A DNA stretch of 64,000 bases from AP-16 sp046727735 (GCA_046727735.1 JBKPDF010000008.1:1-64000), one strand, 5' to 3'. Positions 25,168-33,906 are shown, numbered from the stretch's first letter. Notes: generated by a model from the letters alone, not told the origin. Program-made: numbers and translations.

Positions 25168-25499
25168 CGACCCCTGTCCCGCGGACGGGCTTGCGACCGC
25201 GCCCTCCTTTGCCCCACTCCGCACGGCCGCGCAACCGCGTCCGCCGGACGCGGACGACGCATTCTCGACACAATCCGGGGCACGGGTGTTGCGATGCGCT
25301 TGCTACGATCGCCGCGCTGCTCGCGGGAGAGATCGGCGCGCGCTGTGTACGCGACCCGGGACCGGGATATGAAATCGCAAGATCAAACAAACGCCCTCTC
25401 CCCGTCCCCGCCCCTGGAGCGAGCGCCGAAAACGGCCCGCTCGCGCCGGCCCGGCAGGCTGGACAGCATCTTTCGTTGCGGCTACCGCCTCCATCGAGC

Positions 25500-26573
25500 A
25501 TGAGCGCACCTGCAGCCGCCACCGACGCGCCGATCCTCATCATCCCGTACATGTGGATCGGGGATTTCGTGCGCTGTCACTCGGTGGTGCAGCTGTTGCG
25601 GGCGCGTTTTCCCGAGCGGCCGGTCGACCTGCTCACGACCGACTTGTGCGCGCCGCTCGTCGATTACATGCCGGGAGTACGGCAGGGCATCGTCTGGAAT
25701 CTGCCGCGCGGGCGGATCGCCGCGGCCGAGCATCACGCCTTGTCCCGCCGGTTGCGTGCCGAGCGCTACGGCACCGCTTTGATCATGCCGCGGACCTGGA
25801 AATCGGCGCTCGCGCCGTTTCTCGCCGGCATCCCCGAGCGCGTAGGCTTCTTCGGCGAGTTCCGGTTCGGCCTCGTCAACGACCTGCGCTGGGGCGAGCG
25901 AGTGCTGCCGCGCATGGTCGACCGCTGCGCCGCGCTCGCGCTGCCCCGCAGCGCCTCACTGCCGCAGAGCTGGCCGGTTCCGGAGCTCCTCGTTCCCGAG
26001 CCCGGGCTCGCGGCATGGCGGCGCAGGCTCGGCATTTCGCCTGCGGAGATTCTCGTCGCGCTCGCGCCCGGCGCGGTGGGGCCCTCCAAGCGCTGGCCGA
26101 TCGAGGCCTATGCGGCGCTGGCGCGGCGCCTAGCGCAGCAGGGATTTTTCGTCGCGGTCGTGGGCGGGCCCGACGAGAAGCCGCTTGCCGCCCATATCGT
26201 CGCTGCGGCGGGAGAGCGAGCGTACGATCTGACCGGCCCCGATTTGCGCAACGCGGTCCTGGCGCTCGCGGCCGCCCGCGCGGCGGTGTCGAACGATTCC
26301 GGCCTGCTGCACGTCGCCGCAGCGCTCGGCACGCCGGCCGTCGGTATTTTCGGGCCAACGAGCCCCTGGCACTGGGCCCCGCTCAACCCGCTTGCGGCCA
26401 CGATCGAGCTCGAACAGGCGCTCGATTGCCGTCCCTGCCACAAGCCGACCTGCCGCCTCGGCCACCACCGCTGCATGCGCGACATCGCGCCCGAGCGGGT
26501 GTTCGAGGCTGCGTGCGCGGCCATGGCCGGGATGGCCACCCCCTCGGTCGGATCCTCAGGACTACCCGTCTGA
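25500..26573 (+). CDS. waaF: LPS heptosyltransferase II-like (GT9)
   Basis: A 357-residue GT-B enzyme that adds heptose II to the inner core. APILIIPYMWIGDFVRCHSV is the N-terminal loop and VSNDSGLLHVAAALGTPAVG with IFGPTSPWHWAP is the ADP-heptose site. The Cys-rich C-terminal segment LDCRPCHKPTCRLGHHRCM is characteristic of WaaF. ATG 25500 starts MSAPAAATDAPIL. It is divergent from hldD, consistent with shared control of heptose synthesis and transfer, though no operator is obvious between them. Confidence 0.88.
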   Translation: MSAPAAATDAPILIIPYMWIGDFVRCHSVVQLLRARFPERPVDLLTTDLCAPLVDYMPGVRQGIVWNLPRGRIAAAEHHALSRRLRAERYGTALIMPRTWKSALAPFLAGIPERVGFFGEFRFGLVNDLRWGERVLPRMVDRCAALALPRSASLPQSWPVPELLVPEPGLAAWRRRLGISPAEILVALAPGAVGPSKRWPIEAYAALARRLAQQGFFVAVVGGPDEKPLAAHIVAAAGERAYDLTGPDLRNAVLALAAARAAVSNDSGLLHVAAALGTPAVGIFGPTSPWHWAPLNPLAATIELEQALDCRPCHKPTCRLGHHRCMRDIAPERVFEAACAAMAGMATPSVGSSGLPV

Positions 26574-26741
26574 GACAGCGGCTGGAAGCGTGGCTTGATA
26601 TGGTCCGACCGGAACCCGGCGGAACTTGGAGCGTTGAGCGCCGCGCCCTGTATTCCGGCCGCAACGGGCGTGTCTCATCCGGCTGCAGCGTCGCTCGAGC
26701 AGCGATGCCGAGCCTGGGGCACTCAATCTCACGGGAACCGA

Positions 26742-28226
26742 ATGGTCGAGACGCGGGGCGAGACGCTGGTGGAGGGAGGAAAACGCCTCGCAGCGGCGGG
26801 AGCGGCCGCCAAAAAGATTCCCATCGGCGAGCTGTTGGAGACGATGCTGCCCGGGGGCGATCTCGGGGCGCCCGTCAGCCTGCTGCTCGATGCCCTGCCG
26901 GTCGCGATTTACATCACGGATCCCGCCGGGCGGATCACGTTTTACAACGAGGCGGCAGCCGAGCTGTGGGGGCGCCGTCCCGAGCTCGGCAAGAACGAAT
27001 GGTGCGGCTCCTGGCGACTGTACCGGTCCGACGGCACGCCGATGGCGCACGACCAATGCCCGATGGCGGTCGCGCTGAAAGAGCGCCGCCCGCTGCGCGG
27101 CGCGGAGGCCGTGGCCGAGCGTCCCGACGGCACCCGCGTTCCCTTCCTCGCCTATCCGTCGCCGCTGATCGACGACGCCGGCACGCTGCTCGGCGCCGTA
27201 AACATGCTGGTCGATGTCAGCGAGCGCAAGCGCAGCGAGCTCAACGCGCAGCTGCTCGCCTCGATCATCGATTCCTCCGATGACGCGATCGCGAGCAAAG
27301 ACCTCAACGGCATCATCACCAGCTGGAACAAGGGTGCGGAACGCCTGTTCGGTTACACGGCCGAAGAGATCGTCGGCAAGCCGGTCACGACCATCATTCC
27401 CGACGATCGCCTGGACGAAGAACCGCGGGTGCTCGCCCGCATCCGGCGGGGCGAGCGCATCGACCATTACGAGACCGTTCGCCGCCGCAAGGACGGCACC
27501 CTCTTCGACATCTCGCTGACCGTCTCGCCCGTCAAGGACGCCACGGGCAGGATCGTCGGCGCCTCGAAGATCGCGCGCGACATCACCGAGCGCAGACGGG
27601 CGCAGGAGCAGCAGAGGCTGCTGCTCCGCGAAATGAGTCACCGCGTGAAGAACTTGTTCGCGGTCGCGGCCGGCGTCGTGACGCTGAGCGCGCGTTCCGC
27701 CGACAGCCCCGCCAGCATGGCGCAGGCGGTCCGCGATCGATTGGATTCGCTCACGCGCGCGCTCGAGTTGACCCGGCCCGGGCTGATCGGCACCGCGGAG
27801 CAGTTCGATCGCGATACCACGCTGCACACGCTCGTCCGGACAATCTTGGCGCCGTATGTCGACTGGGAGAAAGATCGCGAGCGCGTGTCGATCCGCGGCC
27901 CGGAAGTACCGATCGGCCGCAACGCGGTTACCAGCCTCGCGCTGCTGCTGCACGAATTCGCCACCAATGCCGCGAAGTACGGCGCCTTGACGTCGGAATG
28001 CGGCGGCGTGCGCATCGAGTGGTCCTTCGACCTCGATCGGCTCGCGATCGAATGGCAAGAGCACGGCGGACCGGTCATCGAGCGCCAGCCCGAGTGCGAA
28101 GGTTTCGGCACCTTGCTCGCGCACCGCATCGTGCGCGGCCAATTCAGCGGCGAGCTGGTCCACGACTGGAAGCGCGAAGGCGTGAGGATTCACCTCTCGC
28201 TGCCGATCGAGCCGCTCGCCAAGTAA
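26742..28226 (+). CDS. HWE-family sensor histidine kinase with two PAS domains
   Basis: A 494-residue soluble kinase with no membrane segments. PAS 1 covers about residues 45-165 (LLDALPVAIYITDPAGRITF) and PAS 2 about 170-290 (DDAIASKDLNGIITSWNKGA). The phospho-acceptor helix has LREMSHRVKNLFAVAAGV with His near residue 300, and the ATPase N-box is LLHEFATNAAKYGAL, the HWE/HisKA_2 pattern. The G-box region ends EGFGTLLAHRIV. ATG 26742 is used; ATG 26595 is possible but gives a weakly folded extension. No response-regulator gene is adjacent. Similar rhizobial kinases feed general stress or light signalling, which is inference here. Confidence 0.88.
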   Translation: MVETRGETLVEGGKRLAAAGAAAKKIPIGELLETMLPGGDLGAPVSLLLDALPVAIYITDPAGRITFYNEAAAELWGRRPELGKNEWCGSWRLYRSDGTPMAHDQCPMAVALKERRPLRGAEAVAERPDGTRVPFLAYPSPLIDDAGTLLGAVNMLVDVSERKRSELNAQLLASIIDSSDDAIASKDLNGIITSWNKGAERLFGYTAEEIVGKPVTTIIPDDRLDEEPRVLARIRRGERIDHYETVRRRKDGTLFDISLTVSPVKDATGRIVGASKIARDITERRRAQEQQRLLLREMSHRVKNLFAVAAGVVTLSARSADSPASMAQAVRDRLDSLTRALELTRPGLIGTAEQFDRDTTLHTLVRTILAPYVDWEKDRERVSIRGPEVPIGRNAVTSLALLLHEFATNAAKYGALTSECGGVRIEWSFDLDRLAIEWQEHGGPVIERQPECEGFGTLLAHRIVRGQFSGELVHDWKREGVRIHLSLPIEPLAK

Positions 28227-28284
28227 TTCTCGAGCGCCGTCCCCCAAGATCTCGACGGCTAGGCCGATCCGCTCGCCCCCTTGC

Positions 28285-28458
28285 GGATTGTTGCGAAAGC
28301 AGGCCAGCGGACGCGCTTCCCCTCTCCCCTTGTGGGAGAGGGTGGTCCGAGCCGAAGGCGAGGACCGGGTGAGGGGTTTCGCTCTCATACCCCTCACCCG
28401 GCTCGTCGCTCGCTCACGCGCGCAACGAGCCACCCTCTCCCACGAGGGAAGGGGTATG
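28285..28458. repeat. Family A palindromic repeat
   Basis: The left end GGATTGTTGCGAAAGCAGG and the arms CCCCTCTCCCCTTGTGGG / CCACCCTCTCCCACGAGGG match copy 1, with GGACCGGGTGAGGGG / CCCCTCACCCGG inside. The right outer end is lost. It lies about 60 bases downstream of the HWE kinase stop and could serve as its terminator. The rest of the 600-base gap to 28826 holds the 28639 scar, a stress-type promoter and otherwise nothing I recognise. Confidence 0.8.
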
Positions 28459-28638
28459 GTGATATCTGCGAAATTAGGCCAGTCACGCAACTTGAAACAA
28501 ATAATTTAGCGGGCCATTACGGTTAGCCCTTCTCCCTTTGCACCACAGCAAACCGCAAATGTGGGGTAAAGCAGCCAACATGTGAGGGCAGCAATAGAGG
28601 CGTTCCTTTCGGACATTGGTGCGATCAGCCCACGTCCG

Positions 28639-28662
28639 CTCATTCGATCACTTCGTCGGCGG
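28639..28662 (-). pseudogene. Isolated 3'-end scar of an ABC_sub_bind gene
   Basis: On the minus strand GCCGACGAAGTGATCGAATGA encodes ADEVIE and a stop, the exact C-terminus of the binding-protein family. Just upstream, CTCGGACTCAGGCTACC can be read as LGLRLP, resembling LGLTVP of the intact genes, with a small deletion between. Nothing else of the gene remains. It is 10 kb away from the intact array. Confidence 0.6.
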
Positions 28663-28766
28663 TAGCCTGAGTCCGAGGATCCACAGGGCTGGCCAAACGC
28701 ATGATTGATCCGCGGCGGCCGCATGACGGCACCCGAGGTGGCTGCCCCCCGGGATCGTGAGGCGGG

Positions 28767-28792
28767 GGAACACGGTTCCCTCGTCGACGGTT
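28767..28792 (+). promoter_or_regulatory. EcfG-type general-stress promoter
   Basis: GGAAC at 28767-28771, a 17-base spacer and GGTTT from 28789 fit the alphaproteobacterial EcfG consensus GGAAC-N16/17-CGTT in all but one base. It is 35 bases upstream of the start of the small exported protein at 28827. The same stretch forms a GGGAAC/GTTCCC hairpin, which is an alternative explanation. Confidence 0.5.
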
Positions 28793-28826
28793 TCCGAATA
28801 TGACGGGAAAAGTCAGGAGATCGAAT

Positions 28827-29093
28827 ATGCGAATTCGATGGTTCTTGGCAGCTGTAGCGGTCGCGGCCTCGCTCGCGGTCGCCGGTTCGGCATCAGCACA
28901 GTACGTCTACGTCGGGCCGGGTGATGCCTACGCCCCGGGTTATGCTTACACCCCGGGGTACGGCTATGTGCCGGTGTCGCCGTATGGATATCGCATCCGC
29001 CCCGGCTATGCCTACGCGCCCTACGGGTGTTGGGCGAACGAAGGCTACGGCCGATGGACCGATTGCAATAGCGGCATGAGCGCCGGAAAATAA
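28827..29093 (+). CDS. Small exported Tyr/Gly/Pro-rich protein
   Basis: An 88-residue protein. ATG 28827 follows AGGAG by seven bases; the upstream ATG at 28800 lacks a site. The signal peptide MRIRWFLAAVAVAASLAVAG is cleaved near ASAQ. The mature part is a loose repeat of PGYAY/PGYGY units (AYAPGYAYTPGYGYVPVSPY), then CWANEGYGRWTDCNSG with two Cys that could form a disulfide. Such proteins are common and uncharacterised in Hyphomicrobiales. An EcfG-like promoter directly upstream suggests expression in stress or stationary phase. Confidence 0.75.
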   Translation: MRIRWFLAAVAVAASLAVAGSASAQYVYVGPGDAYAPGYAYTPGYGYVPVSPYGYRIRPGYAYAPYGCWANEGYGRWTDCNSGMSAGK

Positions 29094-29249
29094 CGCGGAA
29101 AGGGCGGGCCCGGTCCCGCCCTTGCCCCTCCCTTGACGGCGTCTCGGGGGCGAGCATCACGGCAGACGGCGGGGGTTCGGCGGGTTTTCTCTATCTTTTA
29201 CTAGGCCGCATGCCGCGTCCAACGTAGCGACTCGGCCAGGCGGAGACCC

Positions 29250-29732
29250 TCATTTCCCCGGACGGATGTGAAGGTGGCAGCAGCCCTCGCGGCCCGGCTG
29301 CCAGGTATCGGCATGAAACGAGAAATTGGCACCTTCAAAGGTGCCGTTGTCGACCCGGCCTGCAATGCTGCACATCATCGCGACCTCCTGATCGCTCAGA
29401 CCTGCATGCTGCCAGGCTTCCTTGAGCGGGCAGGTTTGCAGCAGGATATCGATGCCTCCGGCATCGCACCGTTCGAGCTTCGGGTTGAAGGTACTCTGCG
29501 GGTCGGGAATGAACTCTAGGAATGCTGTCTTTAGTCCCTCCATATCGTTCGGCGCGAACTTGGCGAAGCGCTTACCGATCTCAAGGCCACGTTTGTAGAT
29601 CGCCCGTTTCATCAACTCCGCGGTTCTTTCCGAGCCGATCTCGGCGCTGAATTCCTTGTAGAACGCATAATAGAACATGGCTCGCGCTTTGATGGCATCG
29701 ACCAGAAGTTTCTGCATATCCCGCCTGTCCAC
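29250..29732 (-). CDS. L-2-amino-thiazoline-4-carboxylic acid hydrolase-like protein
   Basis: A 160-residue protein of the ATC hydrolase family (PF14196). The helical N-terminal half has ARAMFYYAFYKEFSAEIG; the second half has CPLKEAWQHAGLSDQEVAMM, then CSIAGRVDNGTFEG and REGCCHLHIRPGK. Conserved Cys, Asp and His residues in these motifs suggest a small-molecule hydrolase or metal-binding protein; the named activity is only proven for few members. GTG 29732 is five bases after GGGAGG and is preferred over GTG 29738 or ATG 29717. It is divergently distant from neighbours and probably monocistronic. Confidence 0.7.
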   Translation of the reverse strand: MDRRDMQKLLVDAIKARAMFYYAFYKEFSAEIGSERTAELMKRAIYKRGLEIGKRFAKFAPNDMEGLKTAFLEFIPDPQSTFNPKLERCDAGGIDILLQTCPLKEAWQHAGLSDQEVAMMCSIAGRVDNGTFEGANFSFHADTWQPGREGCCHLHIRPGK

Positions 29733-29817
29733 GCTCACCTCCCTGCTTACTCGTCACGACCGCTGCCTTTCGACAACATTGCCACAAGATTGCTCTATCG
29801 ACGGCTCAGAGGTCATT

Positions 29818-31122
29818 TCACCGTTCGACCGCAAAGATGTGCCATTCGCCAGGAACGCCCTTGAGGGATTGCCTGCCGCGATCGCCGAAGCGTAACCCGG
29901 AACCTGCCACCAGATCCTTCACGGTGCTCGACACCAGCACCTCGCCTGGACCCGCGAGCGCCGCCACGCGCGCACCGATATGAACGGCAATGCCGCCGAT
30001 ATCCTCGCCGATCATTTCGCATTCGCCGGTGTGCAGCCCAGCGCGAACTTCGATCCCGAGGGGCTTGATTTCATCGGCAATGGTGCAGGCGCAGCGCACC
30101 CCGCGTGCCGGACCGTCGAAGGTGGCAAGGATGCCGTCGCCGGTCGTCTTCACCTCATGGCCACGGAAGCGTGCGAGGTTGCGACGGATCGTGGCATGAT
30201 GATTGTCGAGGAGATCTCGCCAGCGGCGGTCTCCGAGCGTCGCTGCCTTCTCAGTTGAGGCAACGATGTCGGTGAATAACACCGTAGCGAGCACCCGGTC
30301 GACTCTGACCGGTGTACGGGCGCCGGTCAGGAACTCCTCGATCAAATCGTCGATCTCGGCAGCGTTGTCGCCGACGAAGAGTAGGTGGTCGATTCCGGGA
30401 AGCTCGACAAGGCGTGCACCGGGAATGCATTCGGCCAAAAATTGTCCCTGCTCGACGGGAACGCGCCGATCTCCAGCTCGATGAATGACGAGAGCAGGCA
30501 CTCGGATCGCCGGCAGGATGCCGCTGACATCGATCTGACTGTTCATGCGCGCCAGTGCGCAAGCAGCGGCCGGGCTCGCGCCGAGCCGCTCCAATCGGCC
30601 CCACCAGAATTGAAGGGCCGGATCATTGGCGCGCGAGGGCGCGAAAGAGGACAAGCTGCCGCCGGTGCCCCACGCTTGATCGATCTCCACATAGCGCAAC
30701 GTTGCCGCGAGCCGCTCCTCGCTGGCGCGCACAAAGGCGCCATAGAGCACCAGCGCTCGGCACCGGTCGGGGTGGGTAGCGGCGAACAGCGCCGAAAGTG
30801 GCCCGCCTTCCGATATGCCGAGCACGGCGGCTTGCTCCATGCCGGCGGCATCCATGACGGCGCGCAGGTCGTCCATGCGCTGGTCGAGACCGGGAAGCTC
30901 GGCGACTCGATCCGACATGCCGGTCCCGCGCTTGTCGAACATCACCACCCGCGCAAAGCTTGCCTTCCGCAGCAGCGAGCGAGCCAAATCGGGCTCTTCC
31001 CAGTAGTGCTCGATGTTCGACACGAAACCGGGAACGATGACCAGATTTAGCGGACCCTCGCCGAACACCTGGTAGGCGATGTGTACGTCGCCACTCTTGG
31101 CGTAATGCGTGACCGGCTGCAT
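29818..31122 (-). CDS. Alpha/beta-hydrolase fused to class III adenylate/guanylate cyclase
   Basis: A 434-residue cytosolic fusion. Residues 1-265 are an alpha/beta hydrolase with nucleophile Ser104 in LGISEGGPLS, an Asp in HRAGDRRVP and the His in PGIDHLLF. Residues 275-434 are a class III cyclase: VLFTDIVASTEKA and VKTTGDGILATFDG give the two metal-binding Asp, and GIAVHIGARVAALAGPGEVL the C-terminal site. In that last motif the transition-state Asn is His, while the Arg is present, so cyclase activity is uncertain. ATG 31122 is the first residue of the conserved hydrolase domain. A lipid- or ester-responsive cyclic-nucleotide signal is plausible but unproven. Confidence 0.85.
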   Translation of the reverse strand: MQPVTHYAKSGDVHIAYQVFGEGPLNLVIVPGFVSNIEHYWEEPDLARSLLRKASFARVVMFDKRGTGMSDRVAELPGLDQRMDDLRAVMDAAGMEQAAVLGISEGGPLSALFAATHPDRCRALVLYGAFVRASEERLAATLRYVEIDQAWGTGGSLSSFAPSRANDPALQFWWGRLERLGASPAAACALARMNSQIDVSGILPAIRVPALVIHRAGDRRVPVEQGQFLAECIPGARLVELPGIDHLLFVGDNAAEIDDLIEEFLTGARTPVRVDRVLATVLFTDIVASTEKAATLGDRRWRDLLDNHHATIRRNLARFRGHEVKTTGDGILATFDGPARGVRCACTIADEIKPLGIEVRAGLHTGECEMIGEDIGGIAVHIGARVAALAGPGEVLVSSTVKDLVAGSGLRFGDRGRQSLKGVPGEWHIFAVER

Positions 31123-31592
31123 TTTCGCAGTCCCTAGCGACGGCCAAAATGGCTGCCAGTCTGCATCCCCGGAGCGGCCATGGCGATGCCCTCTATAGGA
31201 TATCCTACACTGCGTGGCGCCGGACGTGGATGGTGGCCGGGGGTCGAACGCGGAGGGGCCCAGCCTCCTTACCAATCTAGGATTCAGGCCAACGCTCGGA
31301 TGTTTGGATATGGCACCGAGCTGCCATCCCGCATGTCCGCTTTCACGGTGAATATTGGGGGCAGAGCGGACTAGCCGCCGACATCATGAAAACGGCGTCG
31401 GCGTCACGAAAGTCTCCAATGTGGCTGGATCGCGGGGATTTACCGGTTTGCGCTGAGCTGCCCGGTCGAGCGCACCATCCCTAGCATCTTGGAAATCGAG
31501 AGGGTGGCGACTCCCATCCTGCGCCGTGTAGAATGGCCGCGTGGGTGCTTTCAGTCCGGTACGGCGGCGCCACTCAACGGCGGGAGGGAAGG
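31123..31592. other. Non-coding gap between divergent genes
   Basis: This 470-base stretch separates the hydrolase-cyclase start from the DUF2158 gene. On the minus strand, 31384-31540 is open and reads a plausible C-terminus (FYTAQDGSRHPLDFQDARD ... FVTPTPFS) that may be a remnant of a lost gene; I cannot identify it. AGGATATCCT at 31197-31206 is a ten-base palindrome near the cyclase promoter region. Confidence 0.35.
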
Positions 31593-31850
31593 ATGGCATT
31601 TCGGGTCGGGGACATTGTGCAACTGAGATACGGCGGCGGCCCGCGCATGAAGGTCGAGAACACGACGATCTCCGGCGGCAACGAATGGGTGACGTGCGTG
31701 TGGGGCGCGAACAACGAGTGCCACAATTATTTCGCGGCCGAGATGCTGCAAGCCGCGCCGGGGGCGGGCGCGCCGGCACGCAGCGTGCCGGCGACGGGGA
31801 GCGGCGCAACCAGCATCTGGAGCCGACTGAGGTCGTGGCTCGGGGTCTGA
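31593..31850 (+). CDS. DUF2158 (YodC-like) small protein
   Basis: An 85-residue protein. MAFRVGDIVQLRYGGGPRMK then VEN...WVTCVWGANNECHNYF is the DUF2158 SH3-like fold, normally F-x-V-G-D-V-V-x-L-x-S-G-G-P-x-M-T-V. The last 25 residues are low-complexity. ATG 31593 has GGGAGGGAAGG immediately upstream. It is the first gene of a short operon with gmhA and waaC; gmhA starts inside its 3' end. Its role is unknown; the linkage with heptose genes may only be positional. Confidence 0.8.
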   Translation: MAFRVGDIVQLRYGGGPRMKVENTTISGGNEWVTCVWGANNECHNYFAAEMLQAAPGAGAPARSVPATGSGATSIWSRLRSWLGV

Positions 31851-32464
31851 CAGCGGCGCTCGGAAGCGGCGCGGCTCGCGAGCGCGAGATCGCCGCGCAT
31901 TTCCGGCATTCGCGCGAGGCATTGGAGCGCGCCGCCGGGGACCGCGATTTTCTCCGCAGCGTCGCGACGATCGCGGGCGCGATCGCCGATGCCTATCGCG
32001 GCGGCGGCAAGCTGCTCATTGCCGGCAACGGCGGCAGCGCCGGCGACGCCCAGCACATCGCCGGCGAGTTCCTGTCGCGCTATTTCATCGACCGGGAGCC
32101 GCTGCCGGCGATCGCGCTCACGACCGACACCTCGGTATTGACCGCGGTCGGCAACGACTACGGCTTTGCCCGCGTGTTCGAACGCCAGGTGCGCGGGCTC
32201 GGCCGGCGCGGCGACGTGTTTCTCGCGATGTCGACCTCCGGGCGTTCCGAGAACGTGCTCGCGGCGTTGCGTGCGGCGCGCGAGATCGGGCTCATCACCG
32301 TCGGCTTCACCGGATCGGGCGCAAACGAGATGCGGGCCTATTGCGATCACGTCCTCGCCGCGCCCGGCGACAAGACGCCGATCATTCAACAGATTCATTT
32401 GCTGGCTGCGCATGCGATTTGCGAAGTCGTCGAGCGCGAATTGTTCGGCGCGCCGGGCAGCTGA
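31835..32464 (+). CDS. gmhA: Phosphoheptose isomerase
   Basis: A 209-residue SIS-domain enzyme that isomerises sedoheptulose 7-phosphate to D-glycero-D-manno-heptose 7-phosphate, the first step of heptose synthesis. LLIAGNGGSAGDAQHIAGEF, ALTTDTSVLTAVGNDYGF and MSTSGRSENVLAAL are the substrate-binding motifs, and TPIIQQIHLLAAHAICEVVE is the C-terminal helix. No ATG exists near the expected N-terminus; GTG 31835, overlapping the DUF2158 gene by 16 bases and just after GAGG, gives the usual length. waaC follows after five bases. Confidence 0.93.
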   Translation: MARGLTAALGSGAAREREIAAHFRHSREALERAAGDRDFLRSVATIAGAIADAYRGGGKLLIAGNGGSAGDAQHIAGEFLSRYFIDREPLPAIALTTDTSVLTAVGNDYGFARVFERQVRGLGRRGDVFLAMSTSGRSENVLAALRAAREIGLITVGFTGSGANEMRAYCDHVLAAPGDKTPIIQQIHLLAAHAICEVVERELFGAPGS

Positions 32465-32469
32465 CGCCG

Positions 32470-33666
32470 ATGTCCGTCTCGAGCCCTGCAGCGCTGCCCA
32501 CCGCCGAGTTCCGCAAGATCCTGCTGATCAAGTTTTCGGCGCTCGGCGACGTGGTGCACACGATTCCGGTGCTGAACAAATTGCGCCGCCGCTATCCGGA
32601 AGCCGAAATCGATTGGCTGCTGCGCCCCGCTTTCCTCGATCTCGTCGCGGCGCATCCGGCGCTGACCGGCACCATCGCGTTCCCGCGCCGGCGCTGGGCG
32701 CGGCCCTCGAGGCACGCGGGGCCGCTCTTCGCCGGCCTCGCGCAGCTCCTCTCTCGGTTGCGCTCGCGCCGTTACGACCTCGTCATCGACCTGCAGGGCC
32801 AGTTGCGCAGCGCGCTGATCGCGCGCGCGACCGGCGCTCCGGTGCGCATCGGCTTCGACCGCCCGCGGCCGCAGCTTCGGCTTGCGCTGTCGCGCGCGCT
32901 GACGGCCGAAGCCTGGAAACATTGCTGGAAAGGCGCGCGCGAGGGCGCGTGGCTCGCTTATACGCACCACATCGTGCTGCCGACCCTCGATCTGCACGCG
33001 GTCGATCGCTACCTTCTGCTCGGCCCGATGCTGGAGCTCGATCCGCAGGCCCCGGATTTTTCGTTTCCCATCTCGACCGGCGCGGTCGCGCGCGCCGAGG
33101 CGCTGCTGCCGGACCGGAATTTCCACGGACCGCGCGATTCCTCGGGCCCGATCGTGCTCGCGCCGGGCACGCGCTGGGAAACCAAGCAATGGAGCGGCGA
33201 AGGCTTCGCCGCAGTCGCCCGGCATTTTCTGGCGCAGGGCCGCACCGTGCTGCTGATCGGCTCGGCGGACGAGCGCGCGGCCTGTGAGGCGATCGCGGCA
33301 CGCGCGCCCGGCATCCTGAACCTCGCCGGCCGGACCGGGGTGAGCGAGCTCGCGGCGCTCATGCGCGGCTGCGCGATTTGTCTCGCCAACGATTCCGGCC
33401 CCATGCATCTCGCAGTCGCGCTCGGCCGGCCGGTCGTGACCCTGTTCGGCCCTTCCGATCCGCTGTGGATCGGCCCGTACCGCCGGCCCGAGGCTGTCAT
33501 CAGCGCCGGCGTGCCGTGCTCGCCCTGCTATTTGCGCGAGCTCTCCCGCTGTCCCCACGACCATGCGTGCATGCGGCAAATCTCGAGCGCGGCCGTGATC
33601 GCCCACATCGAAGCGGCGCTCGCCGCAACGGATCGCACCCCGCTGCCCGCGGCCGCCGGCCCCTAA
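32470..33666 (+). CDS. waaC: LPS heptosyltransferase I-like (GT9)
   Basis: A 398-residue GT-B enzyme that places heptose on the Kdo of the inner core. KILLIKFSALGDVVHTIPVL is the N-terminal acceptor loop of the heptosyltransferase I type; CLANDSGPMHLAVALGRPVV and TLFGPSDPLWIGPY are the ADP-heptose site. The C-terminal CSPCYLRELSRCPHDHACM is the Cys-rich patch shared with WaaF. It follows gmhA by five bases in one operon. I and II are assigned from the N-terminal motif; the exact residue added is inferred. Confidence 0.86.
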   Translation: MSVSSPAALPTAEFRKILLIKFSALGDVVHTIPVLNKLRRRYPEAEIDWLLRPAFLDLVAAHPALTGTIAFPRRRWARPSRHAGPLFAGLAQLLSRLRSRRYDLVIDLQGQLRSALIARATGAPVRIGFDRPRPQLRLALSRALTAEAWKHCWKGAREGAWLAYTHHIVLPTLDLHAVDRYLLLGPMLELDPQAPDFSFPISTGAVARAEALLPDRNFHGPRDSSGPIVLAPGTRWETKQWSGEGFAAVARHFLAQGRTVLLIGSADERAACEAIAARAPGILNLAGRTGVSELAALMRGCAICLANDSGPMHLAVALGRPVVTLFGPSDPLWIGPYRRPEAVISAGVPCSPCYLRELSRCPHDHACMRQISSAAVIAHIEAALAATDRTPLPAAAGP

Positions 33667-33746
33667 GGAGATCTTCACCGCGATGCGTTATGGGCTGGTG
33701 CGGCGCCATTGGATCGCAGCATCTGGACGTACAATCGAGCCGCATA

Positions 33747-33906
33747 CGCGTTTTCCCCTCTCCTCTTGTTGTGGGAGAGGGTGGCTCGTTGGGAGCGCAA
33801 GCGAGCAACGAGCCGGGTGAGGGATGACTTCAAGGCCATGCATGACCCCTCACCCGGCTCGGCGGCTTTGACGCCTCGCCACCCTCTCCCACAAGTGGAT
33901 CGGGAA
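33747..33906. repeat. Family A palindromic repeat
   Basis: CGTTTTCCCCTCTCCTCTTG opens the left arm and CCACCCTCTCCCACAAGTGG the right, with CAACGAGCCGGGTGAGGG / CCCCTCACCCGGCTCGGC inside. It lies 80 bases after waaC and is the likely transcription end of that operon. The remainder of the 33667-34063 gap shows nothing I recognise except the ribosome-binding site of the next gene. Confidence 0.8.

Noticed and set aside
22735..25503. Very long open frame on the plus strand (922 codons) over hldE and hldD
   Set aside because: It is the antisense of two well-supported enzymes; its translation is Arg/His/Glu-rich low-complexity sequence typical of shadow frames in GC-rich DNA.
31384..31540. Open minus-strand segment ending FVTPTPFS upstream of DUF2158
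   Set aside because: It could be a remnant C-terminus, but I cannot match it to a family and the upstream part is antisense to DUF2158, so it is mentioned only in the gap description.
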